Shown here one piece after another: positions 52,533 to 61,267 of a DNA stretch of 64,000 nucleotides. The position numbers and the translations under genes were made by a program. Position 1 is the stretch's first letter, and each line of letters opens with the position of its first letter. The notes under the pieces were generated by a model. The model searched no databases. It had not been told where the DNA came from and saw nothing but the letters and a program-made list of their open reading frames with translations. Source of the stretch: Alphaproteobacteria bacterium (lineage in GTDB: Bacteria; Pseudomonadota; Alphaproteobacteria; UBA8366; GCA-2717185); contig WLWY01000015.1 of assembly GCA_012103325.1 (NCBI GenBank), positions 1-64,000 on the forward strand. The letters run 5' to 3'.

Positions 52533-53738
52533 ATGGCGAGACGCAAGCCGCTGGCCAAGCCGGCATTTCCCGATATGCAGCCCATCGAAGGTGTCTCGTT
52601 TGCGACCGCCGCATGCGGGGTTGCCTATAAGGGGCGAACCGATCTGTTGTTGGCCGAGCTGCGCAAGGGAACGCAGATTGCGGGGGTCTTCACACGGTCG
52701 CTGACCGCCTCGGCGCCGGTCAAATGGTGCCGCGAAATTCTTCCTGGCGGCAAGGCGCGGGCCATTGTCGTCAATGCAGGCAATGCGAACGCGTTCACCG
52801 GGCGCGCCGGCGACGATATCGTCCGGGCGACTGCGAAACGGGCCGCAGAAGTAATCGGCTGCCGCGATAAGGAAGTGTTCGTCGCTTCCACAGGTGTAAT
52901 CGGCCAAACCTTTTCGCCGAAACTGATCCCTGGCAAATTGGCCGGTCTGCATCGACGTGTGAAACCGGATGTCTGGACAGAAGCCGCTGCCGCCATCATG
53001 ACGACGGACAGCGTACCGAAGGGTGTCGTCCGTACGGCCCGAATCGGTGACGCGACGGTGACGATCAACGGCATTGGCAAAGGCACGCAGATGATCCACC
53101 CGGATATGGCGACAACGCTGAACTTCGTGTTCACCGACGCCAAGATTCCGGCGGCGGTGTTGCAAAAGGCGCTGACGCACGCAGCGGACCGGTCCTTCAA
53201 TTGCATCACGATCGAAGGCGATACATCGACCAGCGACTCCCTGTTCCTGTGCGCGACCGGTGCGGCCCGACATCCGCGTATTACGGGTCACCGCGATCCG
53301 GCGTTGAAGGATTTCTGCCGCGCCTTGGAAGAAGTCTGCATTGGATTGTCGCAGGCGATCGTGCGTGATGCGGAAGGTGCGTCGCGGTTCGTGACCTTGC
53401 ATGTGACGGGTGCGGCCTCGATGCGCGCCGCCCGGACTATCGGACGCACGATTGCGTCCGCGACGCTCTTCAAGGTGTCCATGGCAGAAGTTCTGCCGCC
53501 CTGGGGTCGCATGATCATGGCAGTCGGCAAGTCGGGGGAGAAGGCGGACCGGGACCGGCTCGATATCGATGTCGGCGGCATGCCGGTGGCGCGGGAGGGA
53601 GCGGTGCTCGGCGGTTACGACGCGGCGGGAGTGGAGGCGCACCTCAAAGGGTCGGAAATCGAATTGTCGATCGATGTCGGGGTCGGGCGGGGTAAAGCCA
53701 CGGTCTGGACGTCCGACCGAGGCAAGGGATATGGCTGA
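52533..53738 (+). CDS. argJ: glutamate N-acetyltransferase / ornithine acetyltransferase (ArgJ)
   Basis: A 401-residue ArgJ-family autoprocessing enzyme of arginine biosynthesis, transferring acetyl from N-acetylornithine to glutamate. Seen: VNAGNANAFTGRAGDDIVR, VASTGVIGQTF, and EGDTSTSDSLFLCATGAA. The cleavage region is atypical: KGTQMIHPDMATTLNF in place of the usual KGSGMI.P.MATML. The nucleophile Thr after MA is kept. It precedes creatininase by 6 bases, an odd place for argJ, so a catabolic N-acyl role for a paralogue is possible. Confidence 0.83.
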   Translation: MARRKPLAKPAFPDMQPIEGVSFATAACGVAYKGRTDLLLAELRKGTQIAGVFTRSLTASAPVKWCREILPGGKARAIVVNAGNANAFTGRAGDDIVRATAKRAAEVIGCRDKEVFVASTGVIGQTFSPKLIPGKLAGLHRRVKPDVWTEAAAAIMTTDSVPKGVVRTARIGDATVTINGIGKGTQMIHPDMATTLNFVFTDAKIPAAVLQKALTHAADRSFNCITIEGDTSTSDSLFLCATGAARHPRITGHRDPALKDFCRALEEVCIGLSQAIVRDAEGASRFVTLHVTGAASMRAARTIGRTIASATLFKVSMAEVLPPWGRMIMAVGKSGEKADRDRLDIDVGGMPVAREGAVLGGYDAAGVEAHLKGSEIELSIDVGVGRGKATVWTSDRGKGYG

Positions 53739-53744
53739 GGGACG

Positions 53745-54560
53745 ATGACCGCGCTGCCGAGCCGCTATTGGCAGGACCTCAGTACGGTCGATTTCGCCGC
53801 ACTGGACGCGGCGCGGGTGATCGCGGTGCAGCCCGTCGCGGCGATCGAACAGCATGGTCCGCATCTCCCGGTATCGGTTGATGCCTGTATCAACGAAGGC
53901 GTTCTAGGCGCTGCGCTTGAGCACCTCGCGCCGGAGCTTCCTGTCCTGGTGTTGCCGCTGCAGACCATTGGCAAGAGCGACGAACACAACCGTTTTCCCG
54001 GAACACTGTCCATATCGGCGGAGACGCTTATCCGTCACTGGAACGATATCGGTGATAGCGTCGCCCGGGCCGGCGTCCGCAAGCTGGTGCTGTTCAACAG
54101 CCATGGCGGCAATCCCGCCGTGATGGACATCGTCGCGCGTGACTTGCGCATCCAGCACGGCATGCTGGCGGTTGCCGCGAACTGGTACGATCTTGTCGAT
54201 TTGGAAATGTTGTTCGATCCGATGGAAGTTCGGCATGGTATCCATGGCGGCGAGATCGAGACGTCCATGATGCTGCATCTGCGCCCCAACCTCGTCGACA
54301 TGACGAAGGCTGAGACCTTCGCCTCCTTCGGCGCGGAGATGGCGCAGTCCTATTCGTTTTTGTTGCCCACCGCGCAGCCGTCGTTCGCCTGGGAGACACA
54401 AGATTTGAACAGGGCCGGTGCGGTTGGCAACGCGGCGGCGGCTGACGCCGTTCGGGGAAAGAAAGCCGTCGATGCGGCCGCGAACGGATTCGCGGCATTG
54501 CTGGAAGAGGTCGACCGGTTCGACCTCGAGAGTCTGGTCACCGAGGCGCCAGACCGTTAG
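53745..54560 (+). CDS. creatininase-family amidohydrolase
   Basis: A 271-residue metal-dependent amidase of the creatininase family: VIAVQPVAAIEQHGPHLPVS with the EQHGPHLP metal motif, KSDEHNRFPGTLSI, LVLFNSHGGNPAVMD and DPMEVRHGIHGGEIETSMML. These supply the Glu, His and Asp ligands of the dinuclear site. It hydrolyses a cyclic amide such as creatinine or a related lactam. Co-transcribed with argJ and followed 29 bases on by the FdrA-tail small gene, so it may open a ring for the carbamoyltransferase-like proteins downstream. Confidence 0.85.
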   Translation: MTALPSRYWQDLSTVDFAALDAARVIAVQPVAAIEQHGPHLPVSVDACINEGVLGAALEHLAPELPVLVLPLQTIGKSDEHNRFPGTLSISAETLIRHWNDIGDSVARAGVRKLVLFNSHGGNPAVMDIVARDLRIQHGMLAVAANWYDLVDLEMLFDPMEVRHGIHGGEIETSMMLHLRPNLVDMTKAETFASFGAEMAQSYSFLLPTAQPSFAWETQDLNRAGAVGNAAAADAVRGKKAVDAAANGFAALLEEVDRFDLESLVTEAPDR

Positions 54561-54589
54561 AAAACGGGATGCAAACGGGGGACGTATCC

Positions 54590-54775
54590 GTGACGGAAGA
54601 TAACAAGCAAAAGCCTGACCTGCTCGATGCGCCGTTAAACGTCGTGAATGTCGGTTTGGAAGGCTTCGCGCGGGAGCTGGAAAGCAACGGGGTCCCGACC
54701 GTGCATGTCGACTGGTCGCCGCCGGCACGTGGCGACGCGAAACTGGCGGATCTGCTCTCGAAGCTGAGTGAATAG
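54590..54775 (+). CDS. stand-alone FdrA C-terminal-like small protein
   Basis: About 61 residues. The core PLNVVNVGLEGFARELESNG followed by VPTVHVDWSPPARGD resembles the C-terminal segment of FdrA (AllF) proteins, which are over 500 residues long. Here only that segment is present as a separate gene directly upstream of AllG- and AllH-like genes. GTG 54590 has GGGGGA seven bases upstream and is preferred to ATG 54569, which lacks a good site. Its stop overlaps the region of a possible earlier start of the next gene. It may be a regulatory or bridging subunit; the missing main FdrA part is not in the window. Confidence 0.68.
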   Translation: MTEDNKQKPDLLDAPLNVVNVGLEGFARELESNGVPTVHVDWSPPARGDAKLADLLSKLSE

Positions 54776-54785
54776 AGCCGGCCGT

Positions 54786-56036
54786 ATGGAGAAGATCGAA
54801 CTGGCCAATCAGGAAGCGCTGCGGCGAATGTTGACCGCCGATCCGGTGCTGATTGACGTCTTGCCGGCAGGCGAGGTGCTGACCGGGCTTGAGGAGCGCA
54901 TGATTCTGCATGCAGGGCCGCCAATCGAGTGGGACCGCATGTGTGGGCCGATGCGCGGTGCGATTGCGGGAATCGCCGTGTTCGAAGGCTGGGCCCGGGA
55001 CCTGGAGGATGGCGAGCGCCTGGCCGCGGCCGGGGAGCTCATGTTCCATCCCAATCACGATTTCGGCGCGGTCGGTCCTATGACCGGGATGACGACGCTC
55101 CGCCAACCGGTGATGGTTGTTGAGAACCGGACAACGGGGAACCGGTCCTACTGCACGATCAACGAAGGGCTCGGCAAGGTCATGCGTTTCGGCGGCAATG
55201 ACGAAGAGGTGCTGGACCGATTGCGCTGGCTGCGCGACGTGTTGGGGCCGGCCATGGGCGCCGCGTTGCGCCAGTCGGATGGGATTGCGCTGAAGGTGCT
55301 GACCGCGCGCGGCCTTACGATGGGCGACGAAATGCACCAGCGGAACGTCGCTTGCAGCGGGCTGCTGTTGCGTGCCTTGGCGCCGGAACTGGCGCGCGTC
55401 GCGACCGACACGGCGGCGCTTGCGGAATCGCTCGCGTTCATCGCCGGCAATGATCAATTCTATCTGAACGTCGCGATGGCGATGGGCAAGGCGATCATGG
55501 ACCCAGTGCGCGATATCGAAGGCTCGACGATCGTTACCGCGATGAGCCGCAACGGCACCGATTTCGGGATTCGCGTCAGCGGTACCGGCGATAGGTGGTT
55601 TACCGCGCCGGTGGAGATGCCGGAAGGCCTCTATTTCCCAGGCTACGGGGCGGAAGATGCCAATCCCGACATGGGCGATTCGACGATTGTCGAAACGATC
55701 GGGCTGGGCGGTTTCGCCATGGCCGCGGCGCCAGCGGTTGCCGGTTTTGTCGGTGCCGGAAATGCGTCGGAAGCGGCGCTCTTTACCCGCGATATGGGCG
55801 AGATCACTGTCGGCGAAAATCCGGAATGGACGATACCTTCGCTCGATTATCAAGGCGTCCCGGCGGGCATCGACGTCCGCCTCGTCGTCGAAAGCGGAAT
55901 CGCGCCGACGATCAATACCGGCATCGCGCATAAGGAGCCGGGCCGCGGGCAGGTCGGTGCCGGCGTCGTGAAGGCGCCGCTTGCCTGTTTCGACGCGGCG
56001 CTGGTCGGTATCGCCGAACGTCTGGGTGTTGCGTGA
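54786..56036 (+). CDS. DUF1116 protein (AllG/YlbE-like)
   Basis: A 416-residue protein of the DUF1116 family: AGPPIEWDRMCGPMRGAIAG, FEGWARDLEDGERLAAAG, HHP-like region MFHPNHDFGAVGPMTGMTT, AMSRNGTDFGIRVSGTGDRW and ESGIAPTINTGIAHKEPGRG. In E. coli the related AllG works with AllF (FdrA) and AllH as oxamate carbamoyltransferase in allantoin use. Here only the short FdrA tail is next to it, so the reaction may differ. ATG 54786 chosen; GTG 54768 is possible. Overlaps allH-like by 4 bases. Confidence 0.82.
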   Translation: MEKIELANQEALRRMLTADPVLIDVLPAGEVLTGLEERMILHAGPPIEWDRMCGPMRGAIAGIAVFEGWARDLEDGERLAAAGELMFHPNHDFGAVGPMTGMTTLRQPVMVVENRTTGNRSYCTINEGLGKVMRFGGNDEEVLDRLRWLRDVLGPAMGAALRQSDGIALKVLTARGLTMGDEMHQRNVACSGLLLRALAPELARVATDTAALAESLAFIAGNDQFYLNVAMAMGKAIMDPVRDIEGSTIVTAMSRNGTDFGIRVSGTGDRWFTAPVEMPEGLYFPGYGAEDANPDMGDSTIVETIGLGGFAMAAAPAVAGFVGAGNASEAALFTRDMGEITVGENPEWTIPSLDYQGVPAGIDVRLVVESGIAPTINTGIAHKEPGRGQVGAGVVKAPLACFDAALVGIAERLGVA

Positions 56037-56851
56037 CGGCGGTAACCCGGATCGGCTATATCGCCCGCCGAATTTTGCAAAACAGGTATGGCGGCTGCGT
56101 GATCGCAGTGTTCGACCGCAGCGCCTATGTCGAGGTTGGCAGGGAGTTGATCTGCCTGATTTCGCCGACGCTGGATGACGGCCCGCTTAGCGTAGCGTGC
56201 GGAGATCTGGATGCTCTTCATCCTGGCATGCGCTATGCCCCGAAAATTGGGAACGCCCGAATTTGGCTGCCGCCTAAACCATATGGCTGGACGGCGGACA
56301 GTTTAGTGGGTGGTCTTGCCGCTCTGCGGTGCGCGGTTGTCGGCCGCACGCCATCCGCAGGTCTCGGCGCCTTCGTATCGGATGAAGTGTTGAGCCCGGA
56401 AGGCGCTCGCGCGCGATTGCCGACTGCGCGTCTTGGCCTTTGGCTTGCGGACTCGTTGGCGGGTAAGCGAGATTCCGTTCCATCGGAAACGGGGAATCTT
56501 ATCGGGCTTGGGCCGGGATTGACGCCGTCGGGAGACGATTTCCTGGGCGGCGCGATGGTTGCGGCCCATGCTCTGGATCGGGCGGATATCGCAGCACATC
56601 TTTACGAGACCATCGAAACGCACGACGTCGGCGCTATCAGTGCCGCGCATCTGGCGGCAGCCAGCGAAGGCGCTGCGAGCGAACCATTGCACTTACTCCT
56701 GAACGATGTGCTGTGCGGCCGCGGCGGGGCCTTGCCCGCCCGCCTGACCGCCTTGGATCGAATGGGGCATACCTCCGGCTGGGATGCGCTGGCGGGCGCT
56801 GTGATGGTTATGCGTGCAGTTCGCGATACGGCGGCCATGCGAGCCGCCTGA
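56033..56851 (+). CDS. DUF2877 protein (AllH/YlbF-like)
   Basis: A 272-residue DUF2877-family protein. Conserved stretch LIGLGPGLTPSGDDFLGGAM with the TPSGDD motif and IETHDVGAISAAHLAAASEG are seen. In the allantoin system of E. coli this is AllH, partner of AllF and AllG. Its GTG start lies in the stop region of the DUF1116 gene (GTGA). Ends 9 bases from the convergent apt gene. No carbamate kinase gene is near. Confidence 0.8.
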   Translation: MTAVTRIGYIARRILQNRYGGCVIAVFDRSAYVEVGRELICLISPTLDDGPLSVACGDLDALHPGMRYAPKIGNARIWLPPKPYGWTADSLVGGLAALRCAVVGRTPSAGLGAFVSDEVLSPEGARARLPTARLGLWLADSLAGKRDSVPSETGNLIGLGPGLTPSGDDFLGGAMVAAHALDRADIAAHLYETIETHDVGAISAAHLAAASEGAASEPLHLLLNDVLCGRGGALPARLTALDRMGHTSGWDALAGAVMVMRAVRDTAAMRAA

Positions 56852-56860
56852 TCCCGTGGG

Positions 56861-57376
56861 CTAGTCGTCGTAGGCGACGAGGGAGGTGAACGGGACATCG
56901 AGTTTCTCGCGGCCACCCAGGAAGCTGAGTTCGATGATGCAGGCGCTGGCGCGTACGTCCCCGCCCACCTGGCGGGCCAATGCGATCGACGCGGCCAGGG
57001 TGCCGCCCGTCGCGAGCAAATCGTCCAGGACAACGATCCGCTGACCGGCCTCGATGGCGTCGGCCTGTATTTCGATCGTATCCGTGCCGTATTCGAGGTC
57101 GTATTCGAAGGAGATCGTCTCGCCTGGCAGTTTGCCCTTCTTGCGCACCATCGCGAAGCCGCATCCGAGTTCGAGCGCCAAGGGGGCGGAGACGAGAAAT
57201 CCGCGCGATTCGATACCGATAAGCAAGTCCGGTTTTTGTGGCGCTACCGCCTCTGTCAGTTGCGAGACGCAATGCCGCCACGCACCCGGATGCGCGAGCA
57301 TGGTTGAAATATCGTAAAAAAGAATGCCGGGCTTCGGGAAGTCCGCGATGGCGCGGATATGATCTTTGAGGTCCAT
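56861..57376 (-). CDS. apt: adenine phosphoribosyltransferase
   Basis: A 171-residue Apt converting adenine and PRPP to AMP. Seen: HIRAIADFPKPGILFYDIST, LLIGIESRGFLVSAPLALEL, VRKKGKLPGETISFEYDLEY, and PRPP motif IVVLDDLLATGGTLAAS. Length and motifs are normal. Convergent with the DUF2877 gene and divergent from mlaE across about 160 bases. A housekeeping purine-salvage gene. Confidence 0.93.
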   Translation of the reverse strand: MDLKDHIRAIADFPKPGILFYDISTMLAHPGAWRHCVSQLTEAVAPQKPDLLIGIESRGFLVSAPLALELGCGFAMVRKKGKLPGETISFEYDLEYGTDTIEIQADAIEAGQRIVVLDDLLATGGTLAASIALARQVGGDVRASACIIELSFLGGREKLDVPFTSLVAYDD

Positions 57377-57534
57377 GTCGCGATTGCCTGCTTAGAGGGG
57401 AATAGACGGCGCAGGACTTTACCTGCGGCGGCGCTTTGCCGCAACGCGCGTGGTCGGCGCTTTTTCGGACCTGCGGAGTGTGGTATTCGACTGCTCAAGG
57501 GTAGGGCCTGAATGCGACGAAATGGCCGTTTGGG

Positions 57535-58677
57535 ATGACGATGGACCAGGAACCGGAATGGATCGAAAGCGTCGGCACCGATGGCCGGCCCGTCCTTTCG
57601 GCGAAAGGGTCCTGGACGATCGATGCCGTATCCGTTCTCGATAGCCGGATTAAAGCAACGCATTTGAACGGCACCAAGCAGGCAGAACTCGATCTTTCCG
57701 GCATCACCCGCCTCGATACGGCAGGGGCCTGGCTGTTGTACCGGACTCGGCGCGACTTCGCCGACGATGGCATTGATGCCCGACTAGCCGGCCTCGATCC
57801 GCACTACGCACCGCTTCTCGATCTCGTGGAACAGGCGGACAAGGCGCATCCGGAAATCGAGCGGGAACGCCCGGGCGTGCTCGTGGAATTCGTCAGCCGA
57901 GTCGGCAAATCCGTCTGCGAGGCGGCTGAGGAAGGCCTCAACTTGCTCAACTTCCTTGGCCTGACAATTATCACGATGCTGCGCGTGATCGTGCGGCCGC
58001 GGCGTATGCGGATTGTCTCTCTGGTCAACCAGATTGAGCAAACCGGCCTGAACGCAATGGGCATCGTGGGCCTGCTGCTATTCCTCATCGGTGTCGTGCT
58101 GGCGTTTCAAAGCGCCGAGCAACTGCGCAAGTTTGCCGCCGAGATATTCACCGCCGACGGGCTGGCTATCCTCGTCCTGCGCGAAATCGGAGTCCTTATT
58201 GCGGCGATCTTGATCGCCGGCCGCTCCGGCTCCGCCTTCACGGCGGAAATCGGCATGATGAAGGTCAATGAGGAAGTCGACGCCTTGCGCACGACCGGCG
58301 TCGATCCGATCGAGGTTTTGGTCCTGCCGCGGATCAACGCGCTGTTGCTGACGTTGCCGCTGCTGACGTTTTTCGCGAATGTCGCGGCGCTGACCGGCGG
58401 CACCATTATGGCGGTCGCGACCCTGGACGTGACCTATACGCAGTTCGTGCGCCAGCTTGCCGATGCGATGACCTTGAAAAATTTCATTGTCGGCATGGTC
58501 AAGGCGCCGGTCTTCGCGTTTCTGATCGGACTGGTCGGTTGCTATGAAGGGCTGCAGGTCGGCGGCAGCGCCGAAAGCATTGGGCGCCTGACGACGAAAT
58601 CCGTCGTCGAATCCATCGTGCTCGTCATTATAGCGGATGCGACCTTCTCCATCGTGTTCGCCTATCTCGGGATATAA
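57535..58677 (+). CDS. mlaE: MlaE-family lipid ABC transporter permease with N-terminal STAS domain
   Basis: A 380-residue permease. The first about 110 residues form a STAS-like domain (LDLSGITRLDTAGAWLLYRT), normally a separate MlaB protein; the rest is the MlaE fold with VLREIGVLIAAILIAGRSG, AFTAEIGMMKVNEEVDALRT and GCYEGLQVGGSAESIGR. It moves phospholipid between the membranes with the MlaF ATPase and MCE protein. ATG 57535 or 57541. The mlaE end and mlaF start lie in a 19-bp tandem duplication. Confidence 0.88.
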   Translation: MTMDQEPEWIESVGTDGRPVLSAKGSWTIDAVSVLDSRIKATHLNGTKQAELDLSGITRLDTAGAWLLYRTRRDFADDGIDARLAGLDPHYAPLLDLVEQADKAHPEIERERPGVLVEFVSRVGKSVCEAAEEGLNLLNFLGLTIITMLRVIVRPRRMRIVSLVNQIEQTGLNAMGIVGLLLFLIGVVLAFQSAEQLRKFAAEIFTADGLAILVLREIGVLIAAILIAGRSGSAFTAEIGMMKVNEEVDALRTTGVDPIEVLVLPRINALLLTLPLLTFFANVAALTGGTIMAVATLDVTYTQFVRQLADAMTLKNFIVGMVKAPVFAFLIGLVGCYEGLQVGGSAESIGRLTTKSVVESIVLVIIADATFSIVFAYLGI

Positions 58678-58703
58678 CGGAATGCTCGGAATATAACGGA
58701 ATG
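58666..58703 (+). repeat. 19-bp tandem duplication at the mlaE-mlaF junction
   Basis: CTCGGGATATAACGGAATG (58666-58684) is followed at once by CTCGGAATATAACGGAATG (58685-58703), differing at one base. Each unit holds the stop codon TAA, a CGGA ribosome-site-like stretch and an ATG. The first ATG reads only MLGI then stop, so it is a decoy; the second is the mlaF start. Confidence 0.9.
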
Positions 58704-59456
58704 GACACGGACGTGGTCATCAAGGTGCGCGGGCTTCGAACGCAGTTCGGAACTCAGGTCATTCACGACAACCTTGATCTCGATATTCGCCGTGGTCAGG
58801 TCGTCGGAGTCGTCGGCGGATCCGGTACCGGAAAATCCGTGTTGCTGCGCACGATACTGGGGCTCAATCGCCCGCGCGAAGGCGATATCGAAGTTCTGGG
58901 AGAGGATGCGAGGCAGGCTCTGGATACGGTGCAGCGGCGCACCGGCGTGTTGTTTCAGAACGGGGCGCTGTTTTCCTCACTGACCGTTGCGGAGAACATT
59001 CAGGTGCCGATGCGCGAACATCTCGACCTGTCGCGCAGCCTCATGGACGAGTTGGCCGCGCTGAAGATCGGCATGGTCGGCTTGCCGCCGGATGCGGGAC
59101 CGAAATTTCCCTCCGAACTCTCCGGTGGCATGCGCAAGCGCGCCGGTCTGGCCCGAGCGCTGTCTCTCGATCCGGAGATTCTGTTTCTCGACGAGCCGAC
59201 GGCGGGCCTCGATCCGATCGGTGCCGCAGCGTTCGACAATCTCATTGCCGAGTTGCAAAAGGGGCTCGGCCTTACCGTCTTTATGGTCACGCATGATCTC
59301 GACAGCCTGTCGGCGATTTGCGACAGCATTGCCGTTCTGGTGGACAAACGTGTCCGCCTCGGCACAATGGCCGAACACATGCAGGATGCGCACCCTTGGA
59401 TTCAGTCCTACTTTCACGGTCCCCGCGCCCGGGCGGCGTTAGATAACAGGCTTTAA
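58701..59456 (+). CDS. mlaF: MlaF-family ABC ATPase
   Basis: A 251-residue ABC ATPase. Walker A GGSGTGKSVLLR, signature LSGGMRKRAGLARALS, Walker B ILFLDEPTAGLDP, H-loop VTHDLDSL; the SGGMRKR form is typical of MlaF/MCE ATPases. Second gene of the mlaEFD-lipoprotein operon. Its own translation start is the second ATG of a small duplication. Confidence 0.9.
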   Translation: MDTDVVIKVRGLRTQFGTQVIHDNLDLDIRRGQVVGVVGGSGTGKSVLLRTILGLNRPREGDIEVLGEDARQALDTVQRRTGVLFQNGALFSSLTVAENIQVPMREHLDLSRSLMDELAALKIGMVGLPPDAGPKFPSELSGGMRKRAGLARALSLDPEILFLDEPTAGLDPIGAAAFDNLIAELQKGLGLTVFMVTHDLDSLSAICDSIAVLVDKRVRLGTMAEHMQDAHPWIQSYFHGPRARAALDNRL

Positions 59457-59459
59457 CGC

Positions 59460-60542
59460 ATGGAAACCAAGGCCAACTACATTATCGTCGGTGCTTTTAC
59501 GCTCATATTGCTGATGGGCCTGGTGAGCGCTGTCGTTTGGCTCGCCGATATCGAGCTCGATGAAGAGTTCGCGTATTACGATCTCCTGTTCGAAGGTTCG
59601 GTCACGGGCTTGAAAACGGGCAACCCGGTCCGTTATCGCGGCGTTCCGGTCGGTGTCGTGACCGATATGAAAATCAACCCGAAGAATGTCGAGCAGGTGA
59701 AGGTGACCATCGAAGTTCCGAACGAGACGCCGATTAAGGAAGACACGGTCGCATCATTGGAATTTCAGGGAATCACCGGTATCGCCTATGTACAGATAAC
59801 CGGGGGAACGCACGATGCGCCGCGGTTGCGGCGGATACCCGGGCGCGGCAATCCGGTGATCAAATCCAAAGCGTCGCAATTGCAGGAAGTTATCGACGCG
59901 GCGCCGGAACTCATCAACCGGGTTATCTCACTGGTAGATCGCGCCAACCTGCTGCTTGGCAATGCGAATCAGGAAAACTTCGCCGCGGCGATGTCTAACA
60001 TCAAGGAGATTTCCGGTTCCTTTGCGGAGGGTTCGGACGATATCCGGAGCCTATTGTCGGGTGGCGCCGAAGCTATTTCCGAGCTGAAAATAGCATCGGC
60101 GGAAGTCCGCTTGCTTGTTCAAAATCTGCGGGGGACGGTCGACACGCTGTCGGATCAAGCTAAAGGTACGTTGGGTGACGTCAGAAGTAACGTTAATCTG
60201 ATCACCGATGATGCGCGCGCGACTATCGGCGAAATCAGCAGTTTAACGAAGACCATGTCCGGCACGATGACGGATATCGGGCCGCAAACGAAAGCGACTC
60301 TCGCGGCGGTGAAGGAGGCGGCTGACAGTCTTGACCGGTCGCAGGACCAACTCACGGAGTTGCTGGCCGAGAATCAGGAGCCAATCTCCAACTTTACCAA
60401 TTCCGGTCTGTACGAATTTACGCAGCTAATGACGGAGATACGGACCTTGGTCACGGCATTATCGCGAATATCCGGTCAGATCGAGCGAGATCCGGCGCGG
60501 TTCCTCTTCGGCAATGCGCAGCAGGGAGTTGGGGTGCGATGA
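59460..60542 (+). CDS. mlaD: MlaD/MCE-domain substrate-binding protein
   Basis: A 360-residue protein with one N-terminal helix (YIIVGAFTLILLMGLVSAVV), an MCE domain (about 40-120; GLKTGNPVRYRGVPVGVVTD, LEFQGITGIAYVQITGG) and a long helical C-terminal half with repeated DTLSDQAKGTLGDV-like turns. It is anchored in the inner membrane and binds lipid for the MlaEF pump. Three bases separate it from mlaF, and it overlaps the lipoprotein start by 4 bases. Confidence 0.88.
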   Translation: METKANYIIVGAFTLILLMGLVSAVVWLADIELDEEFAYYDLLFEGSVTGLKTGNPVRYRGVPVGVVTDMKINPKNVEQVKVTIEVPNETPIKEDTVASLEFQGITGIAYVQITGGTHDAPRLRRIPGRGNPVIKSKASQLQEVIDAAPELINRVISLVDRANLLLGNANQENFAAAMSNIKEISGSFAEGSDDIRSLLSGGAEAISELKIASAEVRLLVQNLRGTVDTLSDQAKGTLGDVRSNVNLITDDARATIGEISSLTKTMSGTMTDIGPQTKATLAAVKEAADSLDRSQDQLTELLAENQEPISNFTNSGLYEFTQLMTEIRTLVTALSRISGQIERDPARFLFGNAQQGVGVR

Positions 60543-61240
60543 GACGGTTTACGAATCAACTAGCGGCCCGGCTGAGCATTGTCGTGGCGGTAGCGGTTCT
60601 TGTTGCCTCATGTTCGGTCGAGCTGCCGGGCAGCGGCGCGCCACCCCGCATGTATATCTTGACGCCGAAGAGCACGTTCCCCGACACGATGCCGTCGGTC
60701 GATTGGCAGCTTCTCGTCGAGATTCCACAGTCGCCCGCAGGTATCAATTCGGCGCGGATTGCGCTGCGCGATAGCCCAATCGAGATGCGTTATTTTCAGC
60801 TTGCGAATTGGACAGATCTTGCACCCAAGATGATCCAGACGCTTATCGTTGAGTCGTTTGAGAATTCCGGTCGCATCGTCGCGGTCGGCCGTGAAGCGAT
60901 AGGTTTGCGGGCGGACTACGTTCTGAAGACTGAATTGCGTGAATTCCAAGCCGAATATGCGCAGCGCCTGCCGCAGAACACGGACAATGGTCTCGGCAAT
61001 GTGCCCCCACCGATGATCCGGGTCCGGATCAACGCAAAGCTGATTAAGATGCCGCGGCGGGCGATTGTCGCGTCGAAAAACTTCGAATTTATGGTGGACG
61101 TCAAAGAGAATTCGATGGAGGCAATCATCGGCGGATTTGACGATGCGCTCGGCAAGACAATGCGGCGACTGGTCGAATGGACGCTGGTCAATGGCGAAGA
61201 AAACGACAACCCAAAAGACAAGGCTTCCCGACGGCGCTAG
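60539..61240 (+). CDS. ABC-type transport auxiliary lipoprotein (LAP, PqiC-like)
   Basis: A 233-residue lipoprotein: signal sequence with lipobox VASCSVELPG near residue 20-25 and a downstream LAP domain (IALRDSPIEMRYFQLANWTD, SFENSGRIVAVGREAIGLRA, VLKTELREFQAEY). LAP proteins sit in the outer membrane or its inner face and receive lipid from MCE systems. It ends the mlaEFD operon by a 4-base overlap with mlaD. Confidence 0.83.
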   Translation: MRRFTNQLAARLSIVVAVAVLVASCSVELPGSGAPPRMYILTPKSTFPDTMPSVDWQLLVEIPQSPAGINSARIALRDSPIEMRYFQLANWTDLAPKMIQTLIVESFENSGRIVAVGREAIGLRADYVLKTELREFQAEYAQRLPQNTDNGLGNVPPPMIRVRINAKLIKMPRRAIVASKNFEFMVDVKENSMEAIIGGFDDALGKTMRRLVEWTLVNGEENDNPKDKASRRR

Positions 61241-61267
61241 CGGACACTAGAACGAAAGAGAATCTCA

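Noticed and set aside
53904..55931. 675-codon open frame on the minus strand opposite creatininase and DUF1116 genes
   Set aside because: Low-complexity Arg/His/Pro-rich translation with no family motif, lying fully opposite clear genes; a GC-rich antisense shadow.
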